Origin: an uncultured Clostridia bacterium
Lineage (GTDB): Bacteria; Bacillota; Clostridia; Oscillospirales; Ruminococcaceae
Direction: 5' to 3'
Assembly: GCA_937901805.1 (NCBI GenBank)
Contig: CALDJI010000307.1
Coordinates: 1-9,105 of the forward strand
Length of the DNA stretch: 9,105 nucleotides
Shown here in pieces: positions 4,479 through 9,105 of this stretch. Position 1 is the first letter of the stretch. The number at the start of each line of letters is the position of its first letter. The notes beneath the pieces are model-generated. The model was not told the DNA's origin. It saw only the letters and a list, made by a program, of their open reading frames with translations, and searched no databases. The translations under genes were made by a program, and so were the position numbers.

Positions 4479-6776
4479 ATGAAGCTCGGTAAAAAAGTTG
4501 CAGCCGTATCTATGGCGGCAGTCATGGCGGTTTCAATGAGCATTCCGTCTTTTGCCTATGGCGAGACAACGGAAGACAGCACCTTAATTTCTGATACTCA
4601 AAAAGTAACGGAATATCAGACATGGAAAACAAATGTCTGGGATGCAGGTGCGCGCACCAATTCTGCAAATATCGTTATGACGCCGGGTGCAACTGCAAAG
4701 GATTTGAACTTTGCATGGTATTCGGAAGCAAAGGGCGCAAAGGCGCCGGCAGTTAAAATTTCTAAAAATCCGGATATGTCCAAAGCCTCTGTGTTTACAG
4801 GCGAAGCGCTGGATATCAACCGTAAAAATACCAGCGGCAAAGTCTACAAGGCTGCAAACCATGTTTCCATTGAAAACTTTTTTGAGGAAAACACAACCTA
4901 CTATTACAGCTATAATTCGGATACGGCGACAGAAAATTGGAGCGCGCCAAGAGAGTATACCACCCATTCCACATCCAGCTTCCAGACAATTCTAGTCGGT
5001 GACCCGCAGACAGGCGCTTCCGGCAGCAGCGGACAGGGAACAGTTGACGATTTGAACATTGCCGTTGACACCTATAACTGGAATAAAACTCTGGAGCAGG
5101 CTATGAAAACGGCTGAAAATGCAAGCTTTATTCTCTCCGCCGGCGACCAGGTGGACTATGCCAGCTCAGATGAGGCGGATACGAATGGCGTCCGTGAAGC
5201 AGAGTATGCAGGGTTCCTGTATCCGGATGCGCTGCGTGAGTTCCCGCTTGCAACGACTATCGGAAACCATGAGAGCAAAGGTACGGATTATCAGTACCAT
5301 TACAACAACCCAAACTCTGAGGATAACCTTGGCGCGACCAAATCCGGTTCTGACTACTATTTCAGCTACGGTGACGTCCTCTTTATCAGCCTGAACTCCA
5401 ACAACCGCAATGTCTCGGAACACAGGGCTTTGATGCAAAAAGCAATGGACAGCCACAAAGATGCAAAATGGAAAGTGGTTATGTTCCATCATGATATCTA
5501 TGGCTCCGGCCAACCGCATTCTAATACGGATGGCGCAAATCTCCGCGTTCTCTTTGCCCCGCTGATGGATGAGTATGATATTGACATCTGCCTGACAGGG
5601 CATGATCACTCCTATGCAAGGACTTTCCAGCTGATTGACGGCAAAGCAATTGACTACGGCAATGAAAATACAGTGTCAGATCCGGAAGGGACCTTGTACA
5701 TTGCGGCCGGTTCTGCCAGCGGCAGTAAGTTCTATGATCTTGCAGCCACAAAGCAGTATTATATTGCAGAACGCTCTAATACCCAGCTTCCGACTTTCTC
5801 GACCATTGACTTTACATCCAACAGTCTGACCATTAAGACTTATGACTACAATGGCAATAAATATGCGGATGATTTTACGATTACCAAAAACGTCGACAAG
5901 GATACCCTTTTGGAACTTGTTGAACAGGCTGAAAACATCGACGCTTCCCTTTACACCGCAGGTACTGTTGCGGCAGTGAATACGGCAGTCGAATCTGTCA
6001 AAGCCCTGCTCAACAGCCAGGAAGATGCCGGCGCTGCAAAACTGGAAGAGAGCTACGACGCTTCTTTGAATTCTGATAATAACAAAGACCCGCTCAACTA
6101 CTATGGATATGCGCAGGATTTGACCGGATCCGGCGGTGAAAACTATAAGAGAGACGGGACACAGGCTTTGAAAGCGGGCTTCTCCGCACTGCTTGACAAG
6201 ACCATGGATAACAGCCAGGCAAAGGTGACAGCTTCCTCTGTTGATACTGCTTACACAGCCCTGACAACTGCAATTTCCAACCTGACAAAAGTTTCGGATG
6301 TGGAAAATCTCAATCAGGTAATCGCAGATGCACAGAAAAAACTTGACAATGCAGTTGAGGGTACCGAAGTAGGGCAGTACAAAGAGGGTGCGAAGGCAGA
6401 TTTGGAAAAAGCAATTCTGGCCGCATCTACTGTCGCAGGAAATGAAGTCGCTACTTCCAGCCAAATTGCTGAGGCACTTGCCAATATGGAAACTGCTTTG
6501 AAATCATTTGACGCTGCAAAAATTACAGAGACAGTTACCCCGAATCCGGATGATAACAACAGTCAGAATCCGGACGGCAACAACAGTCAGAATCCGGACG
6601 GCAGCAACAGTCAGACCCCGGATGGAAACAATCAGGATGAAAGCAGCAATAATGCTTCCAACCCCAATACGGGCGACCATACTTCTACGGCAGCTGCTGC
6701 AGGACTTGCCGTACTCTGCGTACTGTCTGGAGGTGCGGTGGTTTATCTGAAAAAACGCGGTAACAAAGCCGAGTAG
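4479..6776 (+). CDS. Secreted, cell-wall-anchored purple-acid-phosphatase-like metallophosphoesterase
   Basis: This 765-residue surface protein probably hydrolyses phosphate esters outside the cell. The ATG at 4479 is chosen because GGAGG lies eight bases upstream and a signal peptide follows: Lys-rich start, hydrophobic core, IPSFA at 22-26. An in-frame ATG at 4416 lies inside the -10 box. Residues about 35-165 fit the fibronectin-like N-terminal domain of purple acid phosphatases. The metal-binding set is complete: GDPQ (174-177), GDQVDY (222-227), GNHE (262-265), FHHD (336-339) and GHDHSYAR (374-381). Residues about 473-680 are helical FIVAR-like repeats seen in surface proteins. Then come 8-residue NPDGNNSQ repeats (about 689-719), the sorting motif NPNTG (728-732), a hydrophobic segment (736-756) and a KKRGNK tail. 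The motif departs from LPXTG but fits sortase substrates of Clostridia. The substrate is not evident; phosphodiesterase activity is an alternative. Confidence 0.9.
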   Translation: MKLGKKVAAVSMAAVMAVSMSIPSFAYGETTEDSTLISDTQKVTEYQTWKTNVWDAGARTNSANIVMTPGATAKDLNFAWYSEAKGAKAPAVKISKNPDMSKASVFTGEALDINRKNTSGKVYKAANHVSIENFFEENTTYYYSYNSDTATENWSAPREYTTHSTSSFQTILVGDPQTGASGSSGQGTVDDLNIAVDTYNWNKTLEQAMKTAENASFILSAGDQVDYASSDEADTNGVREAEYAGFLYPDALREFPLATTIGNHESKGTDYQYHYNNPNSEDNLGATKSGSDYYFSYGDVLFISLNSNNRNVSEHRALMQKAMDSHKDAKWKVVMFHHDIYGSGQPHSNTDGANLRVLFAPLMDEYDIDICLTGHDHSYARTFQLIDGKAIDYGNENTVSDPEGTLYIAAGSASGSKFYDLAATKQYYIAERSNTQLPTFSTIDFTSNSLTIKTYDYNGNKYADDFTITKNVDKDTLLELVEQAENIDASLYTAGTVAAVNTAVESVKALLNSQEDAGAAKLEESYDASLNSDNNKDPLNYYGYAQDLTGSGGENYKRDGTQALKAGFSALLDKTMDNSQAKVTASSVDTAYTALTTAISNLTKVSDVENLNQVIADAQKKLDNAVEGTEVGQYKEGAKADLEKAILAASTVAGNEVATSSQIAEALANMETALKSFDAAKITETVTPNPDDNNSQNPDGNNSQNPDGSNSQTPDGNNQDESSNNASNPNTGDHTSTAAAAGLAVLCVLSGGAVVYLKKRGNKAE
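6543..6635 (+). repeat. 24-bp tandem repeat within the phosphatase gene
   Basis: Four units of about 24 bases encode NPDDNNSQ, NPDGNNSQ, NPDGSNSQ and TPDGNNQ (the last is 21 bases). Units two and three differ at a single base. They form the flexible wall-spanning linker before the sorting signal. A multiple of three bases per unit means copy-number change would keep the frame. Confidence 0.88.
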
Positions 6777-6792
6777 GAAAATTAGATAGGAA

Positions 6793-6810
6793 CGGCAACC
6801 GCCGGTTTTT
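6793..6810 (+). terminator. Short hairpin with T-tract after the phosphatase
   Basis: CGGC (6793-6796) pairs with GCCG (6801-6804) around AACC, followed by GTTTTTG. The stem is short but GC-rich and sits 16 bases after the phosphatase stop. It probably acts together with the next hairpin. Confidence 0.5.
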
Positions 6811-6843
6811 GTACAGGAGTGGGGTTTCCCACCCCTGTACTTT
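6811..6843 (+). terminator. Second hairpin between the phosphatase and YibE/F genes
   Basis: GTACAGG (6811-6817) pairs with CCTGTAC (6834-6840), and GTGGG (6819-6823) with CCCAC (6828-6832), leaving one A-C mismatch and the loop GTTT. Only TTTCCTGT follows, so termination may be partial. No promoter is visible before the YibE/F gene, so that gene may depend on readthrough. Confidence 0.6.
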
Positions 6844-6869
6844 CCTGTCATAAAGAGGAGGATACAAGG

Positions 6870-8045
6870 ATGGCGTTTCAACGTCCTGCCAATAAAAAAG
6901 AATGGATTGGACATCTGATTGTCTCTGTTCTGATGGTGCTTTTTATCATATTTCTCGTCGTTTTTAATTTGGGAATACAGAAAACCCCCATGCTCCCGAA
7001 TGATGGAATGACCTTTGAGAAGGCTACAGTTGTTAAAGTGCTGGAGGATAATCTGAGCGAGGACGGAACCCGTGCAGGCAGTCAGCGGCTGGAGGTGGAG
7101 ATTACCTCCGGGGAATATAGGGGAACTGTCTGTGAAGCCAGTAATATGGCGGGTTATCTGTATGGCGCGCAATGTGAAGTGGGCACCAAAGTGATTGTTC
7201 AGGTCAGCGAATATGAAGGGGACTTTTCCGTCAGCGTATATAACTATGACAGAGGTATGACGCTTTACATCCTGGTGGGCCTGTTTTTGGTAGTACTCTG
7301 TATGATCGGCGGGAGAAAAGGCGTTATGTCTGCCGCTTCTTTGGTTTTTACCTTTGTCTGTATTATCTTCCTCTATGTCCCGCTGATGTATCTGGGGTAT
7401 TCTCCGTTTTTTGCCGCAACTTTAGTGGTAATTTTAACAACGCTGGTTACCATGTATTTTATCGGCGGCTTTTCGATTAAGACGGCCTGTTCAGTACTTG
7501 GAACAATTGCCGGAGTGGTAGTTGCCGGATTAATTGCCATGATTTTTGGAAATCTTTCCCATATCTCCGGATGGAATGTTTCAGAAATTGAGACGATGAT
7601 TGTCATTGGGCAGAACAGCAAACTCCAGATTGGCGGAATGATGTTTTCCGGTATTCTGATTGCCTCCCTTGGTGCGGTCATGGACGTCAGTATGTCAGTT
7701 GCTTCCACGATTAATGAAATCTACCTCCATAACCCAAAACTTACGGCAAAACAGCTTTTTACAGCGGGAATTCATGTGGGACAGGATATGATGGGGACCA
7801 TGTCCAATACCCTGATCCTGGCTTTTACAGGCGGTTCGATCAATACTCTGATGATTATTTATGCTTACAGTATGCCGTATCTTCAAATTATGAATATGTA
7901 TGATATTGGAATTGAGATCCTTCAGGGAATTTCCGGTACATTGGGTGTTATTCTTACGGTGCCTTTTGTTTCCATTATCTCGGCTGTTTGGATGACACGG
8001 AAAAAATCCGGTCAGAAAATTGATGGAAAAAGGGTGCAGGGATAA
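6870..8045 (+). CDS. YibE/F family membrane protein
   Basis: This 391-residue integral membrane protein has the order typical of the YibE/F family (PF07907). There is an N-terminal membrane helix (about residues 13-32, HLIVSVLMVLFIIFLVVFNL). An extracytoplasmic, beta-rich stretch (about 33-128) contains VVKVLEDNLSEDGTRAGSQR and YRGTVCEASNMAGYLYGAQC. About seven or eight further helices begin at MTLYILVGLFLVVLCMIGG. A conserved-looking loop GAVMDVSMSVASTINEIY (about 269-286) and GQDMMGTMSNTLILAFTGG (about 304-322) belong to the C-terminal half. The family is proposed to be a transporter or permease; its substrate is unknown. The start is the ATG at 6870, with GAGGAGG eight bases upstream; codons farther upstream fall inside the hairpin. 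The protein appears complete. It is separated from the phosphatase by two hairpins and converges on the amidohydrolase. Confidence 0.87.
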   Translation: MAFQRPANKKEWIGHLIVSVLMVLFIIFLVVFNLGIQKTPMLPNDGMTFEKATVVKVLEDNLSEDGTRAGSQRLEVEITSGEYRGTVCEASNMAGYLYGAQCEVGTKVIVQVSEYEGDFSVSVYNYDRGMTLYILVGLFLVVLCMIGGRKGVMSAASLVFTFVCIIFLYVPLMYLGYSPFFAATLVVILTTLVTMYFIGGFSIKTACSVLGTIAGVVVAGLIAMIFGNLSHISGWNVSEIETMIVIGQNSKLQIGGMMFSGILIASLGAVMDVSMSVASTINEIYLHNPKLTAKQLFTAGIHVGQDMMGTMSNTLILAFTGGSINTLMIIYAYSMPYLQIMNMYDIGIEILQGISGTLGVILTVPFVSIISAVWMTRKKSGQKIDGKRVQG

Positions 8046-8050
8046 AAAAA

Positions 8051-8104
8051 CATGAAAAGAAATCACGCGGACAGAATTTTCTGTCCGCGTGATTTCTTTT
8101 CATG
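8051..8104. terminator. Perfect 26-bp inverted repeat, bidirectional terminator
   Basis: The arm at 8051-8076 (beginning CATGAAAAGAAATCACGC) is exactly complementary to 8079-8104, with TT between them. The inner part is GC-rich and the outer part is A-rich on one side and T-rich on the other, so either strand has a hairpin followed by a T-rich stretch. It sits between convergent genes six bases after the YibE/F stop and 20 bases beyond the amidohydrolase stop. Confidence 0.9.
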
Positions 8105-8123
8105 AGGGTTATGTATGAAAAAA

Positions 8124-9105
8124 TTAGTCGATTGCAACGCCGTCAACAAAAATCATTTCCGGTGCGCTTGCAACATCAAAGCAGGAGCCGTTCATGACAA
8201 CAATATCCGCGTCTTTTCCGACTTCCAGGGAACCGACTCTGTCCTCGATCCCGATGTGTTTTGCCGGATTAATGGTAATCGCTTTTAAAGCGTCAAACTC
8301 ATCCATTCCGCTCTTAATGGCAAGTGCAGCACACAGCGGGAGATACTCCTGCGGAATTACCGGGGAATCTGTGATAATGGATACTTGGCATCCCGCTTTT
8401 GCGAGGATTCCCGGAGTGGTAAAGGATTTGTTTTGCAGCTCAAATTTAGTCGCATGGCCGAGAGTGGGACCAACTGCCATCGGGACATGTTCTTCTGCAA
8501 GCTCATCGACAATCAGATGGCCTTCTGTAACATGTTCCAGTGTGATTTTGACATTAAACTCTTTTGCAATACGCAAAGCAGTAAAGATATCGTTTGCCTG
8601 ATGGGCATGCGCTTTCAGAGGAATTTCACGATGGATAACCGGGAGAAGCGCGTCAAGTTTGAAATCAAATGCCGGTTTTTTGGATGGATCCTCTTTTGCT
8701 GCTTTCAGCTTTTCATCGTACTCTTTTGCTTTAAAGAGCATTTCGCGAAGCTTGGAAGCAGTCGCCATTCTGGAAAAGTTGTTCTTGTCCTTGTAGCAGC
8801 GTTTTGGGTTTTCACCAAATGCGCATTTCATGGCGACGTTATCTTTTACGATCATTTTATCAATGCGCTTGCCGACAGTTTTAATGGCGACAAATTGTCC
8901 GCCGAGAACGTTTGCAGATCCCGGGCCGGTGCATACGGTGGTAACACCGCCGTGAACAGCATGATCAAAAACAGGATCCATCGGGTTGATGCCGTCAATC
9001 CCACGCAGCTGCGGGGTAAGGATATCCGTCATTTCATTGGTATCGTTTCCTTCAAATCCAATTCCCCAGCCGTCGACGCCCAGATGGCAGTGTGCTTCCA
9101 CAAAT
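8124..9105 (-). CDS. Amidohydrolase family protein, 5' end outside the window
   Basis: The minus-strand frame runs from the window edge to the TAA at 8126-8124, about 327 codons. It lacks the usual 50-60 N-terminal residues, so the GTG at 9101 is not the start. It is a cytoplasmic metal-dependent hydrolase of the amidohydrolase superfamily, related to imidazolonepropionase/dihydroorotase-type enzymes. The text opens with the metal ligands EAHCH (HxH). GGVTTVCTGPGSANVLGG (visible residues about 51-68) is characteristic of one uncharacterised subgroup. Further ligands are H165 and H167 in KAHAHQAND, H190 in LEHVTEGH, and D245 in ITDSPV. The C-terminal INPAKHIGI-x-DRVGSLEVGKDADIVV is the composite-domain signature. 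The catalytic set appears complete. The substrate is not known; cyclic amide hydrolysis or dipeptidase-like activity are options. Codon use matches the neighbours. Confidence 0.88.
   Translation of the reverse strand, partial: FVEAHCHLGVDGWGIGFEGNDTNEMTDILTPQLRGIDGINPMDPVFDHAVHGGVTTVCTGPGSANVLGGQFVAIKTVGKRIDKMIVKDNVAMKCAFGENPKRCYKDKNNFSRMATASKLREMLFKAKEYDEKLKAAKEDPSKKPAFDFKLDALLPVIHREIPLKAHAHQANDIFTALRIAKEFNVKITLEHVTEGHLIVDELAEEHVPMAVGPTLGHATKFELQNKSFTTPGILAKAGCQVSIITDSPVIPQEYLPLCAALAIKSGMDEFDALKAITINPAKHIGIEDRVGSLEVGKDADIVVMNGSCFDVASAPEMIFVDGVAID

Noticed and set aside
4316..4543. 75-codon minus-strand frame across the phosphatase promoter
   Set aside because: It is antisense to the promoter and the signal peptide and has no ribosome binding site of its own.
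5676..6464. 262-codon open frame on the minus strand
   Set aside because: It lies antisense inside the phosphatase gene, has no ribosome binding site, has a Cys/Ile/Phe-rich composition typical of a shadow frame, and opposes a gene with clear motifs.
6543..6635. Regular short repeats resembling a CRISPR array
   Set aside because: The units are contiguous with no spacers, and they are translated as a protein linker.
6504..7172. 222-codon minus-strand frame
   Set aside because: It covers the ends of two real plus-strand genes and the terminators between them. Its repeated IRILTVV text is just the tandem repeat read backwards.

Overview
The window looks like chromosomal DNA of a Gram-positive, gut-type Clostridia (Lachnospiraceae or Oscillospiraceae-like). 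The clues are GGAGG-type ribosome binding sites in front of nearly every gene, moderate base composition (judged by eye, not computed), a sortase-type cell-wall anchor (NPNTG), a YibE/F membrane protein and a C-terminal DUF2974 (Mbeg1-like) fragment. No rRNA, tRNA, CRISPR array, intact insertion sequence or phage gene is visible.

Left part (1-2586). The 3' end of a DUF2974-like gene overlaps a class I SAM-dependent methyltransferase by four bases (ATGA). A hairpin at 1117-1138 separates the methyltransferase from a convergent 57-residue gene on the minus strand (1145-1318), which has an excellent ribosome binding site. About 530 bases without a convincing gene follow; they may hold a decayed coding remnant. 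A BilS-like flavodoxin (1852-2385) then overlaps a 53-residue DUF3006-like protein (2378-2539). This pair ends in a perfect 16-bp stem terminator.

Middle part (2587-4267). A GHKL/AgrC-like sensor kinase is split into two reading frames. The first encodes the seven-helix membrane sensor and dimerization region (2788-3729). The second encodes the ATPase domain (3726-4172). They overlap in GTGA, and the protein homology runs straight across the junction. This is either a frameshifted kinase or a translationally coupled two-piece kinase. No response regulator lies in the window. The region in front carries a 16-bp direct repeat in 20-bp phase and an inverted repeat over a likely -10 box.

Right part (4268-9105). 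A clear sigmaA-type promoter with an overlapping palindrome drives a 765-residue secreted, cell-wall-anchored purple-acid-phosphatase-like metallophosphoesterase (4479-6776). Two hairpins follow, then a YibE/F family membrane protein (6870-8045). A perfect 26-bp-arm inverted repeat (8051-8104) acts as a shared terminator between it and a convergent, 5'-truncated amidohydrolase on the minus strand (8124-9105).

The genes do not form one pathway. They are several short, separately terminated transcription units: a methyltransferase pair, a flavodoxin pair, a split sensor kinase, a surface phosphatase possibly with YibE/F by readthrough, and a cytoplasmic amidohydrolase. Nothing amounts to a convincing new multi-gene system. 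The split kinase and the uncharacterised small proteins are the points most worth checking.
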